Shown: in pieces, positions 45,669-55,340 of the stretch
Layout: the number at the start of each line of letters is the position of its first letter
How positions within the stretch are numbered: position 1 is the first letter of the stretch
Source: Winogradskyella ludwigii
GTDB lineage: Bacteria > Bacteroidota > Bacteroidia > Flavobacteriales > Flavobacteriaceae
Assembly: GCF_013403985.1 (NCBI RefSeq)
Contig: NZ_JABFDF010000001.1
Coordinates: forward strand, 620,001-684,000
Reading direction: 5' to 3'
DNA length: 64,000 nt
Translations under genes and position numbers: made by a program
The notes under the pieces: model-generated
The model's input: only the letters and a program-made list of their open reading frames with translations
The model's database searches: none
Told to the model about the DNA's origin: nothing

Positions 45669-46142
45669 ATGTCAGATAAAGAACAATACATGAAAGAAGC
45701 TGTAAACGCAGCGCTAAAAGGAATGAATAACAACGAAGGTGGACCATTTGGTTGCGTCGTTGTAAAGGATGGAAAAATAGTAGGTCGCGGAAATAATAAA
45801 GTAACTTCTACCAACGATCCAACAGCACATGCTGAAGTTACAGCCATTAGAGATGCTTGTAAAAACCTAGATTCTTTTCAGTTAGATGGTTGTGAAATTT
45901 ACACCTCTTGCGAGCCTTGCCCAATGTGTTTAGGCGCTATTTATTGGGCACGACCAGACAAGGTATATTATGGAAGTAACCAAGTAGATGCTGCTAATAT
46001 TGGCTTTGATGACGAATTTATTTATAAAGAAATTCCATTACCATATTCAGAACGAAGTATTCCTTTTGAACAATTAGCTCGTGAGGTTGCATTAGAACCA
46101 TTTCAGGAATGGACTAAAAAGCTAGATAAAACGGAATACTAA
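45669..46142 (+). CDS. guaD: Guanine deaminase (cytidine deaminase-like fold)
   Basis: Converts guanine to xanthine. Zn ligands are His54 and catalytic Glu56 in PTAHAEVTAI, and Cys84/Cys87 in SCEPCPMCLGAIYWARP. The residues FGCVVVKDGKIVGRGNNKVTSTNDPTAHAEV and the C-terminal FIYKEIPLPYSERSIPF correspond to Bacillus GuaD rather than the tRNA deaminase TadA, which has a different C-terminus. 157 aa. It lies before the xdh genes and would supply xanthine to them; a dispersed repeat fills the gap. Confidence 0.92.
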   Translation: MSDKEQYMKEAVNAALKGMNNNEGGPFGCVVVKDGKIVGRGNNKVTSTNDPTAHAEVTAIRDACKNLDSFQLDGCEIYTSCEPCPMCLGAIYWARPDKVYYGSNQVDAANIGFDDEFIYKEIPLPYSERSIPFEQLAREVALEPFQEWTKKLDKTEY

Positions 46143-46153
46143 ATAATCCAATA

Positions 46154-46263
46154 CGTCAGTTCGAGTGTTTCGACTTTTGGGTCGAAATGTATCGAGAACT
46201 TTTGTTACTAAAAAAAGCTTCTCGATAGAAAATTCTGAAAAAGGAATTTCATTAGAAGTGACG
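46154..46263 (+). repeat. Dispersed nested palindrome between guaD and xdhA
   Basis: Outer arms CGTCA and TGACG (46154 and 46259) bracket two internal perfect hairpins: TTTCGAC/GTCGAAA (46168-46187) and TATCGAGAA/TTCTCGATA (46190-46227). The string GTCAGTTCGAGTG followed by TATCGAGAAC is, from memory, a common dispersed repeat of Flavobacteriaceae genomes. No internal gene is present. Confidence 0.75.
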
Positions 46264-46306
46264 CTATCGTTACATTTTTAATTCATTTATAATTGAAATA
46301 ACTAAC

Positions 46307-47716
46307 ATGATCACCTTCATCCTAAATAACAAAATCATAAAAACTTCAGAACATTCTGGAATGACTTTATTAGATTTTGTGCGTTACCAGCAACGTCTCA
46401 CAGGAACCAAAATTGGTTGTCGTGAAGGCGATTGTGGTGCTTGTACCCTTTTAGTTGGCACATTAACCAACGACATCATCGAATACCAAAGTATTACATC
46501 GTGTATTTCTCCATTGGGAAATGCGCATGGCAAACACATTGTAACGGTTGAAGGCACAAATCTTAAAAATAAATTAACCACAGCTCAAGAAGCCATGAGA
46601 GCAAATTACGCAACACAATGCGGATTTTGCACACCTGGTTTTGTGGTTGCTTTAACAGGTTTTGCGTTATTAAATTCTGAAAACAACTACAATAATGCTA
46701 TTGATGCCATTAGTGGAAATATTTGCAGATGCACAGGTTATAAAGCCATTGAAAAAGCAGCACACCAAGTCGTTGAAAAACTAGAACATCAAGAAAAAAC
46801 TTCTTTAAAATGGTTAATTGACAATGAATTTATTCCTGAGTATTTTGAAACCATTCCACAACGACTAAAGGACATTGAAGGTCGATATTTAAATCAACCC
46901 AAAGGAAAATATGTTTCTGGAGGAACAGATTTATACGTTCAAAAAGCAGATCACTTAGCGGATAACGACGTGCATCTCATTGCCGAGAAAGATTATTTAA
47001 AAGGCATCACTATTGAAAATGGCATTTGCATGATTGGTACCAACACTACAGTTTCAGATTTATGGAATCATAAAGCCCTAAACCATAGTTTACCCAATTT
47101 AAAAAAGCACTTAAAATTGGTGTCTTCTGAGCAGATTAGAAATATGGCGTCTTTAGGAGGAAATTTAGTTAATGCGTCACCTATTGGTGATATGACTATA
47201 TTTTTATTGGCACTTAATAGTGATATTACAATCCTAAATTCTAAACAACAAGAAAGAACCGTTGCGCTTAAAAACTTTTATCAAGGTTATAAAACATACG
47301 ATTTAAAGAGCGATGAACTTCTAAAAGAAATCAGCTTTAAATTACCTACAAAAGCATCCTCTTTCAATTTTGAAAAAGTGTGTAAACGAACACATTTAGA
47401 TATTGCAAGTGTCAATTCTGCCGTACATTTTTCTGTAGAAAACGAGACCTTTTCAGAAGCACACGTTTCTATTGGTGGTGTTGCGGCAATTCCAAAATAC
47501 TTGCATAATACATCAACTTTCTTAACAGGAAAACCATTAACGTTAGAAACAATTTTAGACGCTAGCAATCAACTTCAAAAGGAAATCACTCCAATTAGTG
47601 ATGTTCGCGGAACTAGTGATTATAAGCGTTTGCTCGCAAGACAATTGTTTTTTGCACATTTTACAGAGTTGTTCCCCAATAATTTCACCTTAAACGATTT
47701 TATTCAGCATGCATAA
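46307..47716 (+). CDS. xdhA: Xanthine dehydrogenase, FeS/FAD subunit
   Basis: Carries electrons from the molybdenum centre through two [2Fe-2S] clusters to FAD. Cluster ligands: Cys38, Cys43, Cys46 and Cys66 (GCREGDCGACTLL), then Cys105, Cys108, Cys140 and Cys142 (QCGFCTPGF, GNICRCTGY). The FAD_binding_5 domain follows with GKYVSGGTDLYVQK and IRNMASLGGNLVNASPIGDM. Length 469 aa fits XdhA. It overlaps xdhB by 8 bp and starts the purine-catabolic operon. Confidence 0.95.
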   Translation: MITFILNNKIIKTSEHSGMTLLDFVRYQQRLTGTKIGCREGDCGACTLLVGTLTNDIIEYQSITSCISPLGNAHGKHIVTVEGTNLKNKLTTAQEAMRANYATQCGFCTPGFVVALTGFALLNSENNYNNAIDAISGNICRCTGYKAIEKAAHQVVEKLEHQEKTSLKWLIDNEFIPEYFETIPQRLKDIEGRYLNQPKGKYVSGGTDLYVQKADHLADNDVHLIAEKDYLKGITIENGICMIGTNTTVSDLWNHKALNHSLPNLKKHLKLVSSEQIRNMASLGGNLVNASPIGDMTIFLLALNSDITILNSKQQERTVALKNFYQGYKTYDLKSDELLKEISFKLPTKASSFNFEKVCKRTHLDIASVNSAVHFSVENETFSEAHVSIGGVAAIPKYLHNTSTFLTGKPLTLETILDASNQLQKEITPISDVRGTSDYKRLLARQLFFAHFTELFPNNFTLNDFIQHA

Positions 47717-50033
47717 AAACAAATCAAATAAAATCTTAAACACTAAGTTAGACGCGGTTTCACTGTCATTAAAACAAAGCATTAAAAACTTAGATTCTTA
47801 CACACACGTTCGTGGTGAATCGTTATATGTTGATGATGTTAATATTAGACAAGGCACATTTCACGCCGTGGTTTTTGACTCACCAAAAGCACACGGAAAA
47901 ATAAAACACATCGATTATTCTAAAGCAGAAGCTCTGGAAGGTGTAGAACGTATTTTTACTTATAAAGATGTTCCTGGTGAAAATGAAATTGGTGGTATTA
48001 TTCCAGACGAACCTTTATTTGCAGAACATGACGTCCATTTTTGGGGCATGCCAATTGCTTTAATTGTTGCCGAATCAGAATTTATTGCCAGAAAAGCTAG
48101 AGGTTTAATCGAAATTGAAATCGAAGACTTACCCGTAATTACCACGGCAAAAGAAGCCAAAGCAAAAGGTAGTTTTATCAATGCACCACGTTCTTTTAGT
48201 TTAGGAGATACCGAAAAAGCATTTACAGACTGTGACTATGTTTTTGAAGGGGAAACTTTTTCTAACGGTCAAGAACATTTATATATCGAAGCACAAGGAG
48301 CTTATGCAGAACCTTTAGAAAATGGCAATATAAAAGTGACGTCCTCTACACAAGGACCAACTTCTGTACAGAAAACAATTGCACAAGTTTTAGGTATTGC
48401 TATGCACAAAATTGAAGTCGATGTCACGCGACTTGGAGGTGGTTTTGGCGGAAAAGAAGATCAAGCAACACCTTGGGCAGTCATGGCAGCTTTAGCAACT
48501 CATCACTTAAACCAATCGGTAAAATTGATACTGAATCGGCATGATGATTTACGCATGACAGGTAAACGTCATCCTTATGAAAGCACTTATAAAATTGGCT
48601 TATCTAAGGACTTAAAAATTTTAGCTTATCAAACGGAATTTTTACAAAATTCTGGTGCTGCAGCAGATTTATCTCCTGCGATTGCAGAACGGACTTTGTT
48701 TCATGCCACAAACAGTTATTATGTGCCAAACGTAACAACCAAAGTGCTGAGTTGTAAAACCAATTTACCACCAAACACAGCGTTTAGAGGCTTTGGTGGA
48801 CCACAAGGTATGTTTGTTATTGAGTCTGCGATTGCAAAAGCCGCTTCTGAAATTGGGGTTTCAGCTAGACAAATTCAGGAAGCGAATTTGTTAGATGAAA
48901 ATGATACGTTCTCCTATGGACAAATTGCTAAAAAAGTAGAAGCCAAAAACACATGGCATTCGGCTAAAAACATATTTAATAGTGAAGCTTTAGAACAAGA
49001 GGTTGCTGATTTCAACAAAAACAATACAGCGTTTAAAAAAGGGTTGTCGTTTATGCCAATTACCTTTGGTATTTCATTTACCAACACTCCAATGAATCAT
49101 GCGCGTGCTTTGGTTCATATTTATTTAGATGGTAGTGTTGGCATAAGTACTGCTGCTGTTGAAATGGGACAAGGAGTGAATACCAAAATGATGCAGATTG
49201 CTGCAGATGTATTTTCGATTCCTATTGATAAAATCAAAATAGAAACCACCAATACTACGCGTGTTGCTAATACATCGCCTTCTGCTGCGAGTTCTACAGC
49301 CGATTTAAACGGAAAAGCCACCTTAATGGCTTGTAATGCTTTAGTGGAACGCTTAAAACTAGTAGCTTCAGAAGACTTAAATGTGTCAGAAAAGGACATT
49401 AATTTAAAAGATGAATCTGTCTTTATAAATGATAAACCATCAGAATTATCCTGGACAGAACTTATTAGTAGTGCCATGTTAAAACGTGTTGCTTTAACTG
49501 AAAATGCACATTACGCCACACCTGAAATTCACTTTGATAAAACGAAAGAAAAAGGACATCCTTTTGCCTATCATGTTTACGGCACAGCAATTACAACGGT
49601 GACTGTAGATTGCACACGTGGCACTTACGAATTTGACTCCGTTAAAATCGTGCACGATTACGGAAAAAGCATGAGTGAAGGTATTGATTTGGGTCAGGTA
49701 GAAGGTGCTTTAATACAAGGTATCGGCTGGATGACCATGGAAGAAATTGCTTATAATGACGAAGGTAAATTACTCTCAAACGCGCTTTCAACTTATAAAA
49801 TACCTGATATATTTTCTGTTCCAAAAAGTGTAGAAGTCATTCCTGTAGAAACCGAAGGAAATGATATGGCCATTTTAAAATCTAAGGCCGTTGGTGAGCC
49901 ACCTTTAATGTATGGTATTGGCGCTTATTTTGCACTTCAAAATGCCATAAAAGCTTTTAATTCTAATTATGATTTAGAATTTCATGCACCAATGACTCCT
50001 GAAAAAGTGCTGATGGGCTTATATAATAACTAA
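47709..50033 (+). CDS. xdhB: Xanthine dehydrogenase, molybdenum-binding subunit
   Basis: Hydroxylates hypoxanthine/xanthine to urate at the Mo-pterin site. Cofactor-binding segments visible are GGGFGGKEDQATPWAVMA, AFRGFGGPQGMFVIESAI, EMGQGVNTKMMQIAADV and VGEPPLMYGIGAYFALQNA, the last containing the catalytic Glu. 774 aa, the normal length for bacterial XdhB. Maturation needs XdhC, encoded on the other strand at 56935-57714. Confidence 0.95.
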   Translation: MHKNKSNKILNTKLDAVSLSLKQSIKNLDSYTHVRGESLYVDDVNIRQGTFHAVVFDSPKAHGKIKHIDYSKAEALEGVERIFTYKDVPGENEIGGIIPDEPLFAEHDVHFWGMPIALIVAESEFIARKARGLIEIEIEDLPVITTAKEAKAKGSFINAPRSFSLGDTEKAFTDCDYVFEGETFSNGQEHLYIEAQGAYAEPLENGNIKVTSSTQGPTSVQKTIAQVLGIAMHKIEVDVTRLGGGFGGKEDQATPWAVMAALATHHLNQSVKLILNRHDDLRMTGKRHPYESTYKIGLSKDLKILAYQTEFLQNSGAAADLSPAIAERTLFHATNSYYVPNVTTKVLSCKTNLPPNTAFRGFGGPQGMFVIESAIAKAASEIGVSARQIQEANLLDENDTFSYGQIAKKVEAKNTWHSAKNIFNSEALEQEVADFNKNNTAFKKGLSFMPITFGISFTNTPMNHARALVHIYLDGSVGISTAAVEMGQGVNTKMMQIAADVFSIPIDKIKIETTNTTRVANTSPSAASSTADLNGKATLMACNALVERLKLVASEDLNVSEKDINLKDESVFINDKPSELSWTELISSAMLKRVALTENAHYATPEIHFDKTKEKGHPFAYHVYGTAITTVTVDCTRGTYEFDSVKIVHDYGKSMSEGIDLGQVEGALIQGIGWMTMEEIAYNDEGKLLSNALSTYKIPDIFSVPKSVEVIPVETEGNDMAILKSKAVGEPPLMYGIGAYFALQNAIKAFNSNYDLEFHAPMTPEKVLMGLYNN

Positions 50034-50042
50034 AGGATTTAA

Positions 50043-50618
50043 ATGGATAAAGAAACACGAATTAACACGCGCATTTTTGAAACATTTCCTGAATTAGAAA
50101 GTGAAAGATTAATATTTAGAGCCTATAGAAAATCTGACGCGAAAGTACTTTTTTGTATTAGAAGTCATAAAGACGTATCTAAATATATGGATAGCGCTAT
50201 TCCAAAAAGCACTACGGATACAGCACATAGAATTGAAGGTTATATTAAAGCATTTCAAGAAAAAAGCGGAATTACTTGGGTTATTATAGAAAAAAGCACG
50301 AACACACAAATAGGTGATTTCGGAATTTGGAGAATTGACAAGCAAAATTCTAGAGGTGAAATCGGTTATGTTTTACATCCTGATTCCTGGAGTAAAGGCT
50401 ATATGACAGAAGCTTTAAATACTATAATTCGTTTTGGGTTTGATAACATCAATCTTCATAGTTACGAAGCTAATGTAAACACCGAAAACAGTAATTCAAA
50501 ATCGCTATTACTTAAATTTGGATTTAAACTAGAAGCGCTTTTTAGAGAGAACTTCTATTATGATGGCCAATTTTTGGATAGTGAAATTTATTGTTTATTA
50601 AAATCAGATATCGCCTAA
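50043..50618 (+). CDS. GNAT-family acetyltransferase (RimJ/RimL type)
   Basis: A 191-aa acyltransferase with the RimJ/RimL layout: LESERLIFRAYRKSDAKVLF at the N-terminus, WVIIEKSTNTQIGDFGIWRID, then the GEIGYVLHPDSWSKGYMTEALNTIIRFGF acetyl-CoA segment (G-x-G-x-A like) and NSNSKSLLLKFGFKLEA. The preferred substrate is unknown. It sits 9 bp after xdhB and 13 bp before allB, so it is within the purine-degradation operon; a link to that pathway is unproven. Confidence 0.82.
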   Translation: MDKETRINTRIFETFPELESERLIFRAYRKSDAKVLFCIRSHKDVSKYMDSAIPKSTTDTAHRIEGYIKAFQEKSGITWVIIEKSTNTQIGDFGIWRIDKQNSRGEIGYVLHPDSWSKGYMTEALNTIIRFGFDNINLHSYEANVNTENSNSKSLLLKFGFKLEALFRENFYYDGQFLDSEIYCLLKSDIA

Positions 50619-50631
50619 TTAAATATAGCTT

Positions 50632-51972
50632 ATGACAGAGTTTTTAATACACAGCAAACGTTGTTTTATTGATCATCAATTTACTGAAGCGACACTTCAT
50701 ATTAAAAATAATAAAATCCATAATATCCATTTAGGGTATCATGATGCTGTGACCATTCCTTTTCTAGATTACAATAACCTCATCGTTATGCCTGGAATTA
50801 TTGATGCTCACGTTCATATTAACGAACCTGGACGAGAAGATTGGGAAGGTTTTGATACAGCGACCAAAGCTGCTGCCATAGGAGGAGTGACTACATTAAT
50901 TGAAATGCCCTTAAATGCAAGTCCAGTTACTACAAACATAAAATCCTTTCTATTAAAACAAGACGCTTCTAAGGGAAAACTTCATGTCAATTGTGGCTTT
51001 TATGGAGGTGTTATTCCAACAAATAAAAAGGATATTGAAGACTTAATTAAAGCGGGTGTTTTTGGAATTAAAGGTTTTTTATCACATTCAGGAATTGATG
51101 AATTCCCTAATGTCTCAAAACTAGATTTAGAAGCTATTGCGCCTATTCTAAAACAATATGATATGCCTTTATTGCTTCATTGTGAATTAACTGATGATGA
51201 TGTTCCTGAAGTTACAAACCCAAAAAGCTATCAAGAATATTTACATTCACGACCTCAACATTGGGAAACTAATGCCATTGATTTAGCCATAGCGATTCAA
51301 GAAAAGTTTGATATAAAAGTACATATTGTTCATCTTTCGGCTTCAGAAGGTATTGAACGTATTAAGAAGCGCAAAAAAGAAACCAATAAGCTGACCGTAG
51401 AAACGTGTCCGCATTATTTATACTTTAATGCTGAAGCCATTCCTGATGAATCTCCCATTTTTAAATGTGCTCCTCCAATTAGAGAAAAAGCTAACAATAA
51501 TAAACTTTGGGACTTTTTATTAGACGATGGTTTTAATTTTCTGGCCTCAGACCACTCACCTGCTCCACCGGAACGTAAACAATTAGAAAGTGGAGATTTC
51601 TTTAAAGCTTGGGGAGGTATTTCGGGATTACAATTCACACTTCCTGTTTTATTTTCTGAAGGTCAGAAAAGAGGATTACAAACTGAAAAGCTCATCCCAT
51701 TATTAACAAAGAAACCAGCAGAGTTTTTAGGAATTGATGATAAAAAAGGAGACTTAGCTGTTGGATTTGATGCAGACATCACTATTTGGGATGATACTGA
51801 GGAATTTACAATTTCAGAAGATTCAATTCAGCATCAACATAAAGCAACACCATATTTAAACGAAGCGGTTTTTGGAAAAGTAATTCATACATTTGTTAAT
51901 GGTGTTCAGGTGGTTGAGAATTCAACATTAAAAACACTTCAACAAGGACAATTATTATTAAAAGATAGATGA
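50632..51972 (+). CDS. allB: Allantoinase
   Basis: Opens the hydantoin ring of allantoin to allantoate. Amidohydrolase metal ligands are seen in PGIIDAHVHINEPG, the likely carbamylated Lys in GIKGFLSHSG, His in LLLHCELT and VHIVHLSASEG, and Asp in FLASDHSPAPPERK; ETCPHYLYF is typical of allantoinase/dihydroorotase. At 446 aa and with allantoicase next (4-bp overlap) the allantoinase role is preferred over dihydroorotase. Confidence 0.93.
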   Translation: MTEFLIHSKRCFIDHQFTEATLHIKNNKIHNIHLGYHDAVTIPFLDYNNLIVMPGIIDAHVHINEPGREDWEGFDTATKAAAIGGVTTLIEMPLNASPVTTNIKSFLLKQDASKGKLHVNCGFYGGVIPTNKKDIEDLIKAGVFGIKGFLSHSGIDEFPNVSKLDLEAIAPILKQYDMPLLLHCELTDDDVPEVTNPKSYQEYLHSRPQHWETNAIDLAIAIQEKFDIKVHIVHLSASEGIERIKKRKKETNKLTVETCPHYLYFNAEAIPDESPIFKCAPPIREKANNNKLWDFLLDDGFNFLASDHSPAPPERKQLESGDFFKAWGGISGLQFTLPVLFSEGQKRGLQTEKLIPLLTKKPAEFLGIDDKKGDLAVGFDADITIWDDTEEFTISEDSIQHQHKATPYLNEAVFGKVIHTFVNGVQVVENSTLKTLQQGQLLLKDR

Positions 51973-52967
51973 TAGAAGATACATTAAAACAATATACAGA
52001 TCTTGCTTCAGAAAAAATCGGTGGACAAGTATTATATTCAACTGATGATTTTTTTGCTGAAAAAGAAAATCTAATTAAAGAAGGTCGAGGTATTTTTATT
52101 GCAGATAAATATACAGATCGAGGTAAATGGATGGACGGCTGGGAATCTAGACGTAAAAGAACACCAGGTCACGATTGGGCTATTATAAAATTAGGAGCAG
52201 CAGGAAAGATTAAAGGTTTTGATATCGATACCAATCACTTTTTAGGAAATCATCCTCCTTTTGCTTCTGTTGAAGCTGTTAATTTAGGTGAAGATGTTTC
52301 TGACTGGAGCAATTCAGAAGATTTACCTTGGGAAGAAATTTTACCAAAATCGCCTTTAGATCCAGGAAGTGAACATTTTTTCGAAATTAATTCTGATAAA
52401 ATCTTTACTCATGTTCGTCTTCATATTTATCCTGATGGTGGAGTGGCACGTTTTAGAGTTTATGGTGAAGTATACAAAGATTGGTCTAAAATAAAATCTG
52501 ACGAACTTATTGATTTAGCCCTGGTTAACAATTGCGGAAAAGCATTGCATTGCAACGATATGTTTTTTAGTGTTATGGATAATCTTATTTCTCCAACCAC
52601 TGGAAAAAACATGGGAGACGGTTGGGAAACCAAACGTAACCGCACACCTAATAATGAGGATTTTGTGATCTTAAAATTAGGACACTCAGGAATAATTCAT
52701 AAAATCATCGTAGACACTAAACATTTTAAAGGCAACTATCCAGATTCTTGTGCTATTGACGTTTGTAATTGTGATAGTGATGCTGACGTTTTAAGTGGCA
52801 AGCATAATTGGAAACCTTTATTACCACAACAAAAATTGGAGGCCGATAAAGAGCATCATTTCGAAAAAGAAATTATACCAACAGAACAACCAGTTACACA
52901 CGTTAAATTAAAAATATATCCTGATGGTGGCATTAGCAGGTTACGTGTTTTAGGAACAATTAAATAA
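51969..52967 (+). CDS. alc: Allantoicase
   Basis: Hydrolyses allantoate to ureidoglycolate and urea. Two internal repeats typical of the allantoicase fold are evident: DWAIIKLGAAGKIKGFDIDT with FLGNHPPFASVEAV in the first, and DFVILKLGHSGIIHKIIVDT with FKGNYPDSCAIDVC in the second; each ends in a HVRLHIYPDGGVARFRVYG-like tail (HVKLKIYPDGGISRLRVLG). 332 aa. Overlaps allB by 4 bp. Confidence 0.95.
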   Translation: MIEDTLKQYTDLASEKIGGQVLYSTDDFFAEKENLIKEGRGIFIADKYTDRGKWMDGWESRRKRTPGHDWAIIKLGAAGKIKGFDIDTNHFLGNHPPFASVEAVNLGEDVSDWSNSEDLPWEEILPKSPLDPGSEHFFEINSDKIFTHVRLHIYPDGGVARFRVYGEVYKDWSKIKSDELIDLALVNNCGKALHCNDMFFSVMDNLISPTTGKNMGDGWETKRNRTPNNEDFVILKLGHSGIIHKIIVDTKHFKGNYPDSCAIDVCNCDSDADVLSGKHNWKPLLPQQKLEADKEHHFEKEIIPTEQPVTHVKLKIYPDGGISRLRVLGTIK

Positions 52968-52972
52968 ACTGA

Positions 52973-54376
52973 ATGATTGAAGTATTTTTACTTATAGCTT
53001 GGGTTGTAATTTTCACGGTAATTGTTACCGCGACCTACAAATTAAACCATTCTATTAAAGCGCTTAATGCCAAAGGAGATTATGAAAAGGCTGAAACCAT
53101 TCAAACCTCCCAAAATTGGTTTTATGCTTTAATTGTGGTTGGTTCAGTTTGTGGAATAGGAATTTTATATCTATTCTTAAAAGGAAGCATTTACGAAAGT
53201 CACTTTTTTGAATGGCTAAACTTAACGGTTAGACTTATCCATATTACTTTTGGTATTGCTTGGATTGGAGCTTCATTCTATTTTGTCTTTTTAGAAAACG
53301 CACTTAACAGAACTGAAAACGTAAGAGATGAATTAGCGGGAAATCTTTGGGCTGTTCATGGTGGTGGATTTTATTATGTCGAAAAATATAAACTAGCACC
53401 TAAAGAGATTCCAAAACATTTACATTGGTTTAAATACGAAGCTTATTTTACATGGTTGTCTGGTTTTTGCTTGCTTTCTATAGTTTATTATTTTAATGCT
53501 AGTTCTTATTTAATAGATCCTGAAGTTTTAGATATTCTGCCTTCAACAGCAATAACAATTAGTATCAGTTCTTTAATTATTGGTTGGGTTTTATACGACC
53601 AAATATGTAAACGTTTAAACAAAAACAAAACAATTTTTACGATAGCTATAACAGCTTTAGTTTTCTTATTTGCTTGGTTTTATGCACAAGTATTTAGTGG
53701 CAGAGCGGCTTATATTCATTTTGGTGCTTTTCTAGGAACTTTAATGGCAGCCAATGTATTTTTCACCATTATTCCTGGGCAAAAACGCATGGTCGCTGCA
53801 GCAAAAAAAGGGTTATTACCAAATCCTGAAGATGGCAAAGCAGCCGGTTTACGCTCGTACACTAATAATTACTTTACGCTTCCTGTTTTGTTTGTGATGA
53901 TAAGTAATCATTTTCCAAGTACTTTTGGAAACACCTATCAATGGCTCGTACTTATTGGTATAACTCTAGGAACCGCTGGTGTAAAACATTATCTAAACCT
54001 TAGAGAAAAAGGTGAGCTCTCAGTTTGGGTGATGCCAATTGCTGTCGTTATTTTATTTGGAATGGCATTTATGACGGCACCTACACCTCCTAAATATGAA
54101 AACTGCCAAGAGAATGTTTCGTTTACAGAAATACAAGCCATTATTAACAACCGATGTGCCGTTTGTCATTCCGCAAACCCAACAGACGATGTCTGGAAAG
54201 TAGCACCTAATGGCATAAAATACGATACACCTGAACAGATTTACAATTTGAAAGACAAGATTTTTCAACGTGCTGTGGTGAGTAAGAATATGCCTTTTAA
54301 TAATAATCAAACAGGAATGACTCAAGAAGAGCGCGATATGATTAATTGCTGGATGAATCAAGGAGCACCAAAATAG
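52973..54376 (+). CDS. puuD: PuuD-type urate hydroxylase with C-terminal cytochrome c
   Basis: Inner-membrane protein proposed to oxidise urate to 5-hydroxyisourate. Several hydrophobic spans are seen from the N-terminus on (FLLIAWVVIFTVIVTATY, LYLFLKGSIYESHFFEWLN, ITISISSLIIGWVL, FTIAITALVFLFAWF, VMPIAVVILFGMAF). The C-terminal ~80 residues hold a haem-binding CAVCH motif (Cys395, Cys398, His399) in a small cytochrome c domain with a distal MPF region (KNMPFNNNQTG). Thus electrons from urate may enter the respiratory chain. Placed between alc and the uraD-uraH fusion. 467 aa. The urate substrate is inferred from the known family. Confidence 0.92.
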   Translation: MIEVFLLIAWVVIFTVIVTATYKLNHSIKALNAKGDYEKAETIQTSQNWFYALIVVGSVCGIGILYLFLKGSIYESHFFEWLNLTVRLIHITFGIAWIGASFYFVFLENALNRTENVRDELAGNLWAVHGGGFYYVEKYKLAPKEIPKHLHWFKYEAYFTWLSGFCLLSIVYYFNASSYLIDPEVLDILPSTAITISISSLIIGWVLYDQICKRLNKNKTIFTIAITALVFLFAWFYAQVFSGRAAYIHFGAFLGTLMAANVFFTIIPGQKRMVAAAKKGLLPNPEDGKAAGLRSYTNNYFTLPVLFVMISNHFPSTFGNTYQWLVLIGITLGTAGVKHYLNLREKGELSVWVMPIAVVILFGMAFMTAPTPPKYENCQENVSFTEIQAIINNRCAVCHSANPTDDVWKVAPNGIKYDTPEQIYNLKDKIFQRAVVSKNMPFNNNQTGMTQEERDMINCWMNQGAPK

Positions 54377-54381
54377 AGATT

Positions 54382-55251
54382 ATGATAACACTAAAAGAAC
54401 TTAATTCACTTTCAGAACAAGAGGCCTTTTCAAAGTTAGAGCAATGTTGTGTTTCTAAAACTTGGGTCCATAAAATGATTGAACATAGACCTTTTTCTTC
54501 TGAAAATGATCTCATCAAACAAACAGCATCTATTTGGTATAACGACTGTTCTGTTGACGACTTTAAAGAAGCATTTACAGGGCATCCTAAAATAGGAAAT
54601 GTTGAGAGTTTAAAAGAAAAATTTGCACATACAGCTGAATGGGCAGGAAACGAACAATCTAAAGTTGCTGAAGCTACTATAGAAACGATTGAAGCCTTAG
54701 CCAAGGCTAATGAATTGTACGAAGCTAAATTTGGGTATATTTTTATTGTTAGTGCTAGCGGAAAATCGGCAAAAGAAATGTTAGCAATAGTAAATGCAAG
54801 ATTAAACAATTCTACAGATGATGAAATTTATTTAGCTATGAACGAGCAACATAAAATCACTGTAATTCGTTTAGTAAAACTGATTGAAGGTCTTTCCGAA
54901 AAAGCAGATTTAAGCAGTCATTTAACCACACATGCTTTAGACACTTCTATAGGTATTCCTGCAAAACACATGCTCATTACTTTAAAAGGTTTACGCAATA
55001 ACCAATGGACTCCAATGAGTGTTGGTATTACAAATAATGATGGTCGTATTCCAGATGTATTGCCTCCAGGACAACTTTTAGTTCCTGGATATTACACCAT
55101 GACTTTTAATACCGCAGACTACTATAAAAACAATAATCAAAATGGTTTTTATCCTGAAGCTTCAATTCAATTTGAAGTTACAGATGGTAGCCATTATCAT
55201 ATTCCATTACTAATAAATCCTTTTGGGTATTCAACTTATAGAGGAAGTTAA
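54382..55251 (+). CDS. uraD-uraH: Fused OHCU decarboxylase and 5-hydroxyisourate hydrolase
   Basis: Bifunctional protein of 290 aa from ATG 54382. Residues 1-165 resemble OHCU decarboxylase (UraD), with catalytic His68 in FTGHPKIGN and WAGNEQSKV; residues about 178-290 resemble the transthyretin-like hydrolase UraH, with HALDTSIGIPAKH and the C-terminal YRGS. UraH acts first and UraD second, so the fusion could pass unstable OHCU between sites, producing S-allantoin. ATG 54382 is preferred over 54346, whose codons overlap puuD. The order UraD then UraH in one protein also occurs in other organisms. Confidence 0.93.
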   Translation: MITLKELNSLSEQEAFSKLEQCCVSKTWVHKMIEHRPFSSENDLIKQTASIWYNDCSVDDFKEAFTGHPKIGNVESLKEKFAHTAEWAGNEQSKVAEATIETIEALAKANELYEAKFGYIFIVSASGKSAKEMLAIVNARLNNSTDDEIYLAMNEQHKITVIRLVKLIEGLSEKADLSSHLTTHALDTSIGIPAKHMLITLKGLRNNQWTPMSVGITNNDGRIPDVLPPGQLLVPGYYTMTFNTADYYKNNNQNGFYPEASIQFEVTDGSHYHIPLLINPFGYSTYRGS

Positions 55252-55340
55252 AATAAAGACGTCGTTGTTAATATATCGAAGACACAATAAAATAGATTAC
55301 AAAGGCCTTCGACATCGCAATGATATTAAAACATAAAATT

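Noticed and set aside
45669..46142. tRNA adenosine deaminase TadA
   Set aside because: The FIYKEI...IPF C-terminus and purine-catabolic neighbours fit guanine deaminase.
50632..51972. Dihydroorotase (pyrC)
   Set aside because: Overlaps allantoicase and lies in the urate operon; no other pyr gene nearby.
54346..54381. Upstream ATG start for uraD-uraH
   Set aside because: Overlaps the puuD coding end by 31 bp; ATG 54382 begins the recognised domain.
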